Assembly: GCA_021404785.1 (NCBI GenBank)
Contig: QWHH01000005.1
Location: forward strand, 124,001 to 188,000
DNA: 64,000 nt
Reading direction: 5' to 3'
Source: Lysobacterales bacterium PRO7
GTDB lineage: Bacteria; Pseudomonadota; Gammaproteobacteria; Xanthomonadales; Rhodanobacteraceae
Part shown: positions 8,824 through 15,960 of the stretch, in pieces
Numbering within the stretch: the first letter of the stretch is position 1
How the letters are laid out: each line of letters begins with the position of its first letter
Translations under genes and position numbers: made by a program
The notes under the pieces: model-generated
What the model was told of the DNA's origin: nothing
The model's database searches: none
The model's input: only the letters and a program-made list of their open reading frames with translations

Positions 8824-10107
8824 CTACGGCCCCTCGAAACCGTCGGCGAACAGTGGTGGCTCCAGGTTCTTGGTCAAGTCGAACACCAGGTACTCGAGCA
8901 GCTTTTCCTGCGGCGTCATGGCGCCTGCCGAGCATTCCGCCGGGAAAACCAGTGAAGTGGTGTTACCCGTGCTTTCCACATGGTAGTCCATGTACTGGAC
9001 GCGGCCGCACTGCTTGGTCGGTGCAGTGCCGACCGGCGTTCCGAACGAGTATTGAACCGACATGGTGCCGAAGTTGGCGTCGTTCACGCTGATCCACGAT
9101 TGCGATGGCGGGATCACTCCGTCGTAGTCGTGGCGCAGGAGTTGAAGCGGTATCTGTCCCTGAGTCGTGGTTGCCCCGACGAATTGCAACCATTGCGCCA
9201 GTTGCAGCCCGTCCGTGGTCGATTGATTGATGAAAGCCGTCTGATCGGCAGGTATTGGACTCTGCTGCACGTTCCATGATGCCGTTCCCGAGAACGGCGC
9301 GACGTTGTAAAGCCAGGTGTATTCATAGTGCGTGGCCATCACGCGGCCGCCGGCATTGGCGTAACCAATCAGATTTTGTTGTGCGAAGGGTGTTTGGGCG
9401 AATTGATTGGCCTGGCAGGCAAACATCACCATGTCGTAGGCGCCGAGCGTGGCTGTACTCGCCTCGAGCGCCGTTTCGGAAACGCTCCCGGACGCTTGCG
9501 CTCCCGCACTTCCGGCGCCGGTGAACAGATGGATGCGTCCCGTTCCGCTCGACGCGGAAACCTCCGCGTCGTCGATGCCCACCTTGCGGAAGATGCACTC
9601 CGCTGCGTCGCCGTTGCCGGTGACGACGGCGATTTGCGGGATATCGCCTTCGGTCTTGTTCCTCGGAAAGCGTGCCGCGTTGCTGGCTAACGCCGTGTTC
9701 GTGCATTGGGCGACGTTCGGGATGACGATCTGCCTGCGCCATTTTCCGGATTGGATGACCAGCGGGATATTCGCGCCCGCCGGCATGTTGGCCACGGTGA
9801 ACGATCCATCGATTCCCGTGATTGCCTGCACGAGCGGCGAGGTGGGCGGCGTTCCGCCGTTCCGGCAGCTCGCTCCCGCAGCGAATGCTGAAACGGGGGC
9901 ATTCGGAACGTACACCAACACACCCGGTAGCGGATCCACCCCGTTTGGCGCATAGACCCTGCCGCTGACTGTCGTCGTCACGGCGGGATTCGGACAAGTG
10001 ACTTGCTGCAGACACAAGCCCGTGCACGTTTGTGCAAGCGCAAGCATTGGTGCGAGCCCGAGCGGCAACGCGGCGGCACGCAAGAAAAATCTTGAGGCAT
10101 GGCGCAT
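8824..10107 (-). CDS. Exported protein with carboxypeptidase-regulatory-like domain and GFE tail
   Basis: 427 residues. The N-terminus is a signal peptide (MRHASRFFLRAAALPL, cleavage after ALA). Residues about 45-130 resemble a carboxypeptidase regulatory-like (transthyretin-fold) domain (VSGRVYAPNG, PLPGVLVYV, TGIDGSFTVANMPAG, IPLVIQSGKWRR). The middle has a Rossmann-like glutamine-amidotransferase/ThuA flavour (KTEGDIPQIAVVTGNGDAAEC, YDMVMFACQ, LIGYANAGGRVMATHYEYTW), but no catalytic triad can be assigned. The protein ends in LFADGFEGP, a tail resembling that of the beta-propeller protein at 12,869. It sits between two partial copies of the HAD gene start, which suggests it was inserted there. 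Confidence 0.75.
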   Translation of the reverse strand: MRHASRFFLRAAALPLGLAPMLALAQTCTGLCLQQVTCPNPAVTTTVSGRVYAPNGVDPLPGVLVYVPNAPVSAFAAGASCRNGGTPPTSPLVQAITGIDGSFTVANMPAGANIPLVIQSGKWRRQIVIPNVAQCTNTALASNAARFPRNKTEGDIPQIAVVTGNGDAAECIFRKVGIDDAEVSASSGTGRIHLFTGAGSAGAQASGSVSETALEASTATLGAYDMVMFACQANQFAQTPFAQQNLIGYANAGGRVMATHYEYTWLYNVAPFSGTASWNVQQSPIPADQTAFINQSTTDGLQLAQWLQFVGATTTQGQIPLQLLRHDYDGVIPPSQSWISVNDANFGTMSVQYSFGTPVGTAPTKQCGRVQYMDYHVESTGNTTSLVFPAECSAGAMTPQEKLLEYLVFDLTKNLEPPLFADGFEGP

Positions 10108-10197
10108 GGAATCCCCTAGAATTGGTAGTGCAGTACCCCTCCGCGAAGCATATCCCTTTCCGGCCCTGAATTCGCTTCCTCATGTAGGATGCGGGAA

Positions 10198-10335
10198 TGA
10201 ACATCGGACTGGTCGGCTTCGACGGTGACGACACGCTGTGGCACAGCGAGGGTTACTACCAGAACGCCGCCGCCGAGTTCGGACGCTGTCGATGCCGGCC
10301 ATACCTTGTACGATGCGAGTGGAGAGTATCGTAGG
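10198..10335 (+). pseudogene. Truncated HAD hydrolase 5' end joined to foreign sequence (copy b)
   Basis: From ATG 10198 the first 28 codons (MNIGLVGFDGDDTLWHSE and onward to AAAEF) are nearly identical to the intact HAD gene at 11,055, about 92% over 86 bp. The similarity stops near 10,284, after which the frame runs into unrelated sequence and ends at TAG 10333-10335. Several differences are synonymous, so this copy may once have belonged to a working gene. Confidence 0.75.
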
Positions 10336-10341
10336 AGCATG
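10291..10341 (+). pseudogene. Fragment resembling the 3' end of icmF
   Basis: In the frame of the following gene this reads LYDASGEYRRSM. That parallels [12 protein letters not shown], the last residues of the mutase at 1-2997, with roughly 79% nucleotide identity over about 43 bp. No other part of a mutase gene is present. It directly precedes the start of the nucleotidyltransferase-like gene, so it probably marks a recombination junction. Confidence 0.55.
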
Positions 10342-10347
10342 CAACCG

Positions 10348-10878
10348 ATGACGCGCCTCGTCGATCAAATCAAGGAAGCGTTGGCGGCATTCGCCAGTCT
10401 GCGAACGCAGCCGGCGTTGATCGGCGGGTTGGCGCTGGCAGCGCACCATGTCGTGCGTGCGACACAGGACGTCGATTTCCTGGCCGATGCTGCAGACGCA
10501 GAAAAGATCGACACGCTCCTGCGCGGCCTCGGTTATCGCTGCCTGCATCGCAGCGAGGACGCGGCCAACTACCTGCGCGGCGACGAGGGCATGGATTTCC
10601 TGTTCGCGCACCGTCCCGCTGCGGCGAATCTGCTCGGCAATGCCGAAGTGAAAGAGACCGGGCTTGGCCGTTTGCGTGTCGTGTCGGCGGAAGGCTTGAT
10701 CGGATTCAAGCTGCAGGCGTTCGTCAACAATCCAAAACGCACGCAGGACATTGAGGACATTCGTTCGCTGTTGCGCGTCAACGAACACTCGCTCAATATG
10801 GTGGAAGTGAAAGGTTACTTTGCCCTGTTCGGACGCGAGGCTCTGCTCGATGAAATCATCGCCGATCTCGACCGCTGA
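10348..10878 (+). CDS. Nucleotidyltransferase-like (AbiEii/MNT superfamily) protein
   Basis: 176 residues from ATG 10348, with AGGAG 10 nt upstream; ATG 10339 is an alternative but lies only 1 nt from that site. The pattern is that of the polymerase-beta-type nucleotidyltransferase fold: GGLALAAHHV (about 25-34), then a DVDFL metal-binding pair (about 42), then MDFLF (about 77). The C-terminal part (GLIGFKLQAFVNNPKRTQDIEDIRSLL) is the typical helical end of AbiEii-type and antitoxin-like nucleotidyltransferases. Some members of the superfamily act in toxin-antitoxin or abortive-infection systems, others in housekeeping, so the role is open. It overlaps a 64-residue gene that could be its partner. 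Confidence 0.75.
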   Translation: MTRLVDQIKEALAAFASLRTQPALIGGLALAAHHVVRATQDVDFLADAADAEKIDTLLRGLGYRCLHRSEDAANYLRGDEGMDFLFAHRPAAANLLGNAEVKETGLGRLRVVSAEGLIGFKLQAFVNNPKRTQDIEDIRSLLRVNEHSLNMVEVKGYFALFGREALLDEIIADLDR

Positions 10879-11044
10879 CGATTCACGACGCGGATTCTTC
10901 GTGCGCGAGGCCGGCATTGCGTATCGGCCTTCGTCCGCGCGCGATCCGATCGATGCATGGATTTCGTTGATGGAAGCCGTCGAAGCGCTGTGCCCGCGCT
11001 GGCCCGCGCGCGAGCACCGGCTGACGGGCGAATTCAAGTTGTGA
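10850..11044 (+). CDS. Small conserved-looking hypothetical protein
   Basis: 64 residues from ATG 10850, which overlaps the end of the nucleotidyltransferase-like gene by 29 nt and has GAGG about 9 nt upstream. The sequence (GFFVREAGIAYRPS, DPIDAWISLMEAVEALCPRWP, LTGEFKL) has a compact mixed strand/helix look and ends 10 nt before the HAD gene. I recognise no family. The overlap suggests translational coupling with the nucleotidyltransferase-like gene. Confidence 0.55.
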   Translation: MKSSPISTADDSRRGFFVREAGIAYRPSSARDPIDAWISLMEAVEALCPRWPAREHRLTGEFKL

Positions 11045-11054
11045 GCGGATCGGA

Positions 11055-11768
11055 GTGAGTATCGAATTGGTCGGCTTCGACGGCGACGACACGCTCTGGC
11101 ACAGCGAGGGTTACTACCAGAACGCCGCCGCCGAGTTCGAGCGCATCGTCGGTGCGTGGATCGACGTCCGCGACGCGCGCGTGCGCGAACGCCTGCATGC
11201 GGTCGAGCGCCGTAATCTGAAATTGTTCGGCTACGGCGCCAAGGGCATGACGCTGTCGATGGTCGAGGCGGCGATCGAACTGACCGACAGCCGCATCGGC
11301 GCGCAGGACATCCACCGCATCGTCGCGCTCGGCCGCCGCGTGCTCGAACATCCGGTCGAACTCTTGCCCGGCGTCCGCGCCGCGGTCGAAGCGGTCGCGC
11401 GCGACCATCGCGTCGTGCTGATCACCAAGGGCGACCTGTTCCACCAGGAAAGCAAGGTCGAGCGCAGCGGACTCGGCGATCTGTTCCATCGCATCGAGAT
11501 CGTGTCGGAGAAGAACGAGGCCAGCTACGCGCGCGTGCTCGACGAATTCCAGGTCGCCGCGCCCGCGTTCGCGATGATCGGCAACTCGCTGCGTTCGGAC
11601 ATCGAGCCGGTCATCGGCCTCGGCGGCTGGGGCATCCACATGCCGTATCACGTGACCTGGGCGCACGAACTCGAACACGGCATCGAAAGCGGCCATCCGC
11701 GCGTGATCGCGATCGGATCGGCCCCCGAAATCGCGGATGCGGTTGCGCGCTGCGGCCACGACACATGA
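11055..11768 (+). CDS. HAD-superfamily phosphatase-like hydrolase
   Basis: 237 residues from a GTG at 11055. All four HAD motifs are visible: FDGDDT with nucleophile D9 and acid D11; LITKGD with T124; a lysine in SEKNEASY near 153; and GNSLRSDIEP with D182. A helical cap lies between motifs I and II (about 15-100). This is therefore a type I HAD fold with a C1 helical cap, likely acting on a small phosphorylated substrate or acyl halide that cannot be named. Two truncated copies of its 5' end lie upstream at 8,777 and 10,198, each followed by unrelated DNA. This is the only complete copy. Confidence 0.88.
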   Translation: MSIELVGFDGDDTLWHSEGYYQNAAAEFERIVGAWIDVRDARVRERLHAVERRNLKLFGYGAKGMTLSMVEAAIELTDSRIGAQDIHRIVALGRRVLEHPVELLPGVRAAVEAVARDHRVVLITKGDLFHQESKVERSGLGDLFHRIEIVSEKNEASYARVLDEFQVAAPAFAMIGNSLRSDIEPVIGLGGWGIHMPYHVTWAHELEHGIESGHPRVIAIGSAPEIADAVARCGHDT

Positions 11769-11788
11769 CGGATTGCGGAGAAGATCGC

Positions 11789-11942
11789 ATGCGCAAGACA
11801 TCAACCCAATCGTCATCGGCAGGGAAACTCACCCCCGAAGAACGCGCCGCCATGAAGGCGCGCCGACCGCTTTCGCGCTGACAAACTGACCGCTGCCGAG
11901 CAGACGCGAATCGCCGCGCTGGTCGGGAAGGCGGTCGGTTAG
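11789..11942 (+). pseudogene. Small gene split by a frameshift
   Basis: A strong ribosome site (GGAG, 8 nt) precedes ATG 11789. The first frame reads LTPEERAAMKAR and then meets a TGA at 11879-11881. In a neighbouring frame the sequence continues convincingly as DRFRADKLTAAEQTRIAALV up to TAG 11940-11942. One added or lost base around 11,861-11,866 explains both halves, which together would give a lysine/alanine-rich helical protein of about 50 residues. A sequencing error or programmed shift is possible. The family is not recognised. Confidence 0.5.
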
Positions 11943-11953
11943 GTCTCGTCCCG

Positions 11954-12487
11954 TTACGCCGCGCCAGCGTGCGTGCGCAGGCTGGCGTCGTATTCGCGGC
12001 GATCGCGCACCTGCGGCAGGACGAAGGCCAGCAACAGGTAGCCCAGGATCAGGGCGCCGCCGGTGAAGAAGGTCCCGATGATGAAGATCACCCGCACCCA
12101 TTCCACGGCGATGTCCGAATAGGCGGACAAGCCCTGGCAGACGCCGAAGAACCATTTGTCTTCGTCGATGCGGCAGAAGCGGCGCGGGCGGTCGAATGCG
12201 GTCGTCTCCGCGGCGGCATCGCCGTTGCCGGTATCGACCGTGCCGATCTCGTCGAGCACGACCTCGACTTCCTTGCGGCTGACGACGCGATCGTCGCCGC
12301 GCAGGGACTTGGAAAGCTTCTCGCCGATGGATTACTCCAGATCGCGAAGCACTTCGTCGTGGTCCGGATCGCGGCGCAGGCGCGCACGCGCGCGATCGAG
12401 GTAGGCCTGCAACGCCTGGCAGGCTTCTTCCTCGAGCTGGAAGGTCTTCGCATGCCCGCTCAGGCTGACGTGAATGACGGTTTTCAT
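11954..12487 (-). pseudogene. PspC-domain membrane protein gene with in-frame TAA stop
   Basis: Translation from ATG 12487 gives VIHVSLSGHAKTFQLEEEA up to LRDLE, then TAA at 12332-12334. It then continues in the same frame with SIGEKLSKSLRGDDRVVSRK and onward to the stop at 11954. The downstream part holds the PspC domain (WFFGVCQGLSAYSDIAVEW, then a transmembrane helix IIGTFFTGGALILGYLLL). Intact homologues I know of this type read straight through with a glutamine or arginine at the stop position, so one C-to-T change of CAA would explain it. The second half could restart at a GTG at 12259 (101 residues). It overlaps the PadR gene by 4 nt, as expected for a PadR-PspC operon. Confidence 0.7.
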
Positions 12488-12810
12488 GATGGCTTACCCA
12501 ACTCCTCGATGAGACCGGTGAGGGATTTCCAGTAGTCGCGAAACTCGGCGAGTTGCTCGCGGCCGGTCGCCGCCAGCTTGTAATACTTGCGCGGCGGGCC
12601 GCTGTCGGACTCCTGCCATTCGTAATCCAGCAGCTCATCGCGGCGCATCCGGCTGAGCAAGGGATAGAGCGTGCCTTCCTGGGTGGCGAAGTCGGTCTTG
12701 CCCAGGCGCTGCATCATGTCCGCGACGTAGACGCGGCCGGAAGAGACCATGCTCAGTATCAGGAATTCGAGCAGCCCCTTGCGCAGCGCGTTGAACTTGT
12801 CGGGATCCAT
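12484..12810 (-). CDS. PadR-family transcriptional regulator
   Basis: 108 residues from ATG 12810. The PadR winged helix is clear: FLILSMVSSGRVYVADMMQRL, then TQEGTLYPLLSRMRRDELLDYEW, then a wing with PPRKYYKLAATGREQL. It is a short PadR protein without a long dimerisation tail. The stop overlaps the start of the PspC-type gene (ATGA), so the pair is an operon in which PadR probably regulates itself and its membrane partner. An 11-bp perfect inverted repeat lies just before the start codon. Confidence 0.9.
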   Translation of the reverse strand: MDPDKFNALRKGLLEFLILSMVSSGRVYVADMMQRLGKTDFATQEGTLYPLLSRMRRDELLDYEWQESDSGPPRKYYKLAATGREQLAEFRDYWKSLTGLIEELGKPS

Positions 12811-12815
12811 TTGTG

Positions 12816-12845
12816 CCAGCTACCTTGTGCAAAAAAGGTAGCTGG
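12816..12845. promoter_or_regulatory. Inverted repeat, likely PadR operator
   Basis: CCAGCTACCTT (12816-12826) and AAGGTAGCTGG (12835-12845) form a perfect 11-bp inverted repeat with an 8-base spacer. It begins 6 nt upstream of the padR-like start codon. Its position and symmetry fit an autoregulatory operator; an RNA hairpin in the leader is an alternative. Confidence 0.55.
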
Positions 12846-12868
12846 GATTGATGCGGGTGTCAAGCGTG

Positions 12869-13846
12869 CTATTCGAAGCCGGTACGAAACAGGCAATAAC
12901 TCGTCGTCTGGCCTTCGCCGCATGCGTAGGCCTGGGAAGTCGCGACTCCCCAGGAGACGCGCTGAAGCGGTGCGGCGAAATTGATGTCGATGACCGGCGA
13001 TGCGTTGCCGTTCTGCGTGCGCGGAAAACCGAAGACGGCGTCGGGTATCGAGCTGGAACGGTACTGGTTGCCGACGAGCAGGATGCCGTCCCGGCGCAGC
13101 GCAAGGCCCGCCGTCTGCGTCAGTCCCGAGGTTGTGCCGTCAATGGTTCGCAGTGCGGCGCCGCTGCGATCGAAGGCGCGGACGTAGCCCGTTCCGGTCG
13201 CGAGGAAGACCTCGTTGGCGCGTGCATCGACGACCAGACCGAATGGATTGGTCGAGTTGGTGAAAAGTCGCGATGGCGCCGCATCGCCATTGGCCATGCG
13301 ATCGAACACGACGACACTGCCGCCATAGTTGACGGCGTAAAGCTCGTTGTTGACGCGGTCGACGAAAAGCCCGACGACGTTGCCCAGGGTGGTCTGGTCG
13401 CCCTGGATGGTGCGCAGCGGCGCGGGACTGCCATTGCCGGTACGCGCAAAGACGAAAATGCCGCCTCCTCCGGGCGTCCCCACGTAGACTTCATCGGCTT
13501 CGACGTCGACGGCGATGCTCGTCGCAAACAGGCCGGGTGCGGTGATCGTGCGCAGCGGAGCAACGTCGCCGTTCGCGCGCGCCGGAAAGACCCGAACCGT
13601 GCTCTGGGTCGTCACCCACAATTCGCCGTGCAGGTTGTCGAGGGCGATCGCGTAGCATTCGGCAACACCCGCGGTCGGTCCGGTAATCGTTCGAATGGGC
13701 GATGAGCCCAGCCCAGCGTCATCAGCGAAAACACCGATCGAGTCACCGGCGCAGACGTAGGTATCGGCGAGCGCGTTGGTTGCGCTCAAGGAGAGAAAAA
13801 TCACAAGCAGGAAATGGGGAAATCGGAAGACCGACGCCGAATTCAT
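12869..13846 (-). CDS. Exported beta-propeller-like protein with GFE tail
   Basis: 325 residues from ATG 13846 (GGAG 6 nt upstream). The signal peptide spans MNSASVFRFPHFLLV to NALA. The mature part is a run of about 40-residue repeats of the type RTI-G-tt----aiaVD---nE-yVa----sv-vF, for instance NELYAVNYGGSVVVFDR and NEVFLATGTGYVRAFDR. This is typical of an NHL/YVTN-like propeller. The C-terminus is CLFRTGFE, close to LFADGFE of the protein at 8,824. It is probably periplasmic or secreted, and no enzyme motif is visible. Confidence 0.8.
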   Translation of the reverse strand: MNSASVFRFPHFLLVIFLSLSATNALADTYVCAGDSIGVFADDAGLGSSPIRTITGPTAGVAECYAIALDNLHGELWVTTQSTVRVFPARANGDVAPLRTITAPGLFATSIAVDVEADEVYVGTPGGGGIFVFARTGNGSPAPLRTIQGDQTTLGNVVGLFVDRVNNELYAVNYGGSVVVFDRMANGDAAPSRLFTNSTNPFGLVVDARANEVFLATGTGYVRAFDRSGAALRTIDGTTSGLTQTAGLALRRDGILLVGNQYRSSSIPDAVFGFPRTQNGNASPVIDINFAAPLQRVSWGVATSQAYACGEGQTTSYCLFRTGFE

Positions 13847-13934
13847 GATTTTCTCCCGCTGCAAATTACCTGCTCATACAATTGCCGCGTAAGGGCACAG
13901 TAGCACGAAATGCGTGGTGTTGACCGGGAAAACA

Positions 13935-13955
13935 CGGGGCAGGGTACACTTTCCC
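13935..13955 (+). repeat. Dispersed tag (CGGGGCAGGGTACACTTTC)
   Basis: Good copy of the tag family in the gap between the divergent propeller-protein and trmY-like genes, about 25 nt before the trmY-like start. Its TACACT could serve as a -10 element for that gene. Confidence 0.55.
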
Positions 13956-13978
13956 ATTCCTGGAGAGCACTGACTGTC

Positions 13979-14602
13979 ATGCGCGTGTTTGTACTCAGGG
14001 CAAGGTCCGCGCCGACGGACAGCCGGCTGCTACTGGATGCGGTCGGCAAGGAGGCCCATACCGAAATCCTCGCCCACACGCTGATGAACGCGATCTTCGT
14101 GGCGCAGTCGCATCGTGCCGATGTCGTGGTGCATCTGGTGCTCGAAAGCACTCCGGACTACACGCGAACGATCAGTTTCAGCTCAAACGAAATGCGCGAC
14201 ATCGGCGGCTTCCACGAGCAGGCCTTGCTCGGCCAGATCGCCGACGCACTAGATGCGTCGAGGGGCATGGGCAAGGAAGAAAGCCGTGCGGTCGTGCCGG
14301 GCATCACCGTGCGCACGATCAGTTTCGAGAAGCTGGTACAGGAATTGGTCCAGGATCATCGATTGTTCGTGATGGACCCGAAGGGCGGACCCTTCCGCGG
14401 CAAGGCGATTGCCGGCAACCCATGCTTCATCCTCACTGACCACATGCCGATGCCGAAGAAGAGCTTCGGCACGTTGGATCGCCTGGGTGCCGAGAAGATC
14501 AGCCTCGGCCCGACCATGCTGTTCGCGTCGCAGTGCGTCCTGCTCATCCACCATGAGCTGGATCACGGGATCGCCGAGGAGCCATGCGCCGCTTCCGTCT
14601 GA
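13979..14602 (+). CDS. trmY: TrmY-like tRNA pseudouridine-54 N1-methyltransferase (SPOUT family)
   Basis: 207 residues from ATG 13979 with GGAG 12 nt upstream. The sequence follows TrmY/DUF358 along its whole length: RARSAPTDSRLLLDAVGKE, LAHTLMNAIFVAQSHR, VHLVLESTPDYTRTISF, GGFHEQALL, PGITVRTISFEKLV, FILTDHMPMPKKSF, LGAEKISLGPTMLFASQC. The last blocks form the SPOUT knot that binds S-adenosylmethionine. In archaea TrmY makes N1-methylpseudouridine at tRNA position 54. Bacterial members exist (a structure from Vibrio is known), but bacteria usually carry 5-methyluridine at this position, so the target here is uncertain. It overlaps the channel gene by 19 nt. Confidence 0.88.
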   Translation: MRVFVLRARSAPTDSRLLLDAVGKEAHTEILAHTLMNAIFVAQSHRADVVVHLVLESTPDYTRTISFSSNEMRDIGGFHEQALLGQIADALDASRGMGKEESRAVVPGITVRTISFEKLVQELVQDHRLFVMDPKGGPFRGKAIAGNPCFILTDHMPMPKKSFGTLDRLGAEKISLGPTMLFASQCVLLIHHELDHGIAEEPCAASV

Positions 14603-15939
14603 CCGAACCACTGGTGATGCTGGCCACTGTGCTGCAGTGGCTGGTGCTGGCGACATTCACCGGCGTCGTGGTCGGCCTGGGTTGCACGATCTTCCTGCGC
14701 GCACTGTTCGCGACGGAAGGCCATGCCTACGCGGCGCCGTGGTGGATGCTGGCGCTGGCATTGCCCGTTGGCGGCTTCGCCAACGGCTTGCTGCTGCACT
14801 ACGGCTACCGGCTGCGCCGCAGCACGTTCGTGGACAACGCCATCGTCGCGGTCAACGAGCAGCAGGGCAAAATGCCGTTCCGCACGATGTGGATCAAGCC
14901 GCTCGCGGCGCTGGTCACGCTTGCCTGCGGCGGTTCGGCCGGCAAGGAAGGCCCGTGTTCGCATATTGGTGCCAGCTTCGCCGCGGTGATCGGGCGCCTG
15001 CTGCATCTGAATCCCGAGATGCGCAAGCGCCTGCTCGCGTGCGGTGTGAGCGCGGGATTCTCCGCCGTATTCGGCACGCCGATCGCGGGCGCGATCTACG
15101 GCGTCGAGATGCTGGCGATCGGCCGCATCCGCCACGATTTCCTCTTCCCCGGCATCGTCGCGGGGGTCACCGCGTTCGAGGTTTCGCGCTGGCTCGGCGT
15201 GCCCTATCCGCAATACGCCATCGACTTCAGCGGCCAGTTCACGGAAGTCCTGTTCCTGAAGACGGTTCTGATCGGCGTGCTCTGCGGTGCGGTCGCGTGG
15301 CTGTTCGTGGAATTGCTGCGGCAGGCGAAGAAGGCATTCGGCGCATTGCAGCGGCAATTCGACCTGTGGCAACCGCTCGTGCCCGCCCTGGGTGGCGTCG
15401 CATTGGCAATCTTGATCATCGCGGTCCCGACGCAGTACCTCGGCCTCAGCCTGCCGATGATGGAACGTGCCCTGCACGGCGACACCATGCCGTATCTGGG
15501 ATTCCTGTGGAAGGCAGTGCTGGTCGCCATCACCCTGGGCTCGGGTTTCTACGGTGGCATCGTCACTCCGCAGTTCGTGATCGGGGCAGTGACCGGCGGC
15601 GCGTTCGCGCATGCGTTCGGCCTCGCGCCGGCGCTCGGCGCGGCGGTGGGATTTGTTGCGGTCGCGGCATCGGCCTCCAACGCGCCGATCGCGGCAATCC
15701 TGATGGGCGTCGAATTGTTCGGCGCCGACTCCACGCTGTACGTCGCCGGCGCCTGCGTGGCGGCGTATCTCATCATCGGCCACCGCAGCGTGTATCCCGA
15801 ACAACAGATTGCGTTCAGCAAATCGTCGTGGATCTTCGCCCACGCCGACCTGCCGGTCGGCGAGGAAAAGGTGCGGCTGTCATACGGCATGATGCGCTGG
15901 CTGCGCATGCGGCGCAGGCGCGCAAAGAAGGACGCCTAG
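14584..15939 (+). CDS. ClC-family chloride channel/antiporter
   Basis: 451 residues and about ten or more hydrophobic segments. The ClC signatures GSAGKEGPCSHIGAS (about 118-131, with gating glutamate E122) and GSGFYGGIVTPQFVIG (about 319-334) are present. The usual GSGIP serine motif is not obvious near residue 85, so ion selectivity may differ from the Escherichia coli exchanger. There is no C-terminal CBS pair; the protein ends in a basic tail. The start lies inside the trmY-like gene with GAGGAG just upstream, so translation is probably coupled. Confidence 0.88.
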   Translation: MRRFRLTEPLVMLATVLQWLVLATFTGVVVGLGCTIFLRALFATEGHAYAAPWWMLALALPVGGFANGLLLHYGYRLRRSTFVDNAIVAVNEQQGKMPFRTMWIKPLAALVTLACGGSAGKEGPCSHIGASFAAVIGRLLHLNPEMRKRLLACGVSAGFSAVFGTPIAGAIYGVEMLAIGRIRHDFLFPGIVAGVTAFEVSRWLGVPYPQYAIDFSGQFTEVLFLKTVLIGVLCGAVAWLFVELLRQAKKAFGALQRQFDLWQPLVPALGGVALAILIIAVPTQYLGLSLPMMERALHGDTMPYLGFLWKAVLVAITLGSGFYGGIVTPQFVIGAVTGGAFAHAFGLAPALGAAVGFVAVAASASNAPIAAILMGVELFGADSTLYVAGACVAAYLIIGHRSVYPEQQIAFSKSSWIFAHADLPVGEEKVRLSYGMMRWLRMRRRRAKKDA

Positions 15940-15960
15940 CCAGGTACGGTATGCGGCGTG

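Noticed and set aside
10225-10347. Longer N-terminus of the nucleotidyltransferase-like protein
   Set aside because: It is composed of an out-of-frame read of the HAD fragment and of the icmF-like tail, so it is junction sequence and not a domain.
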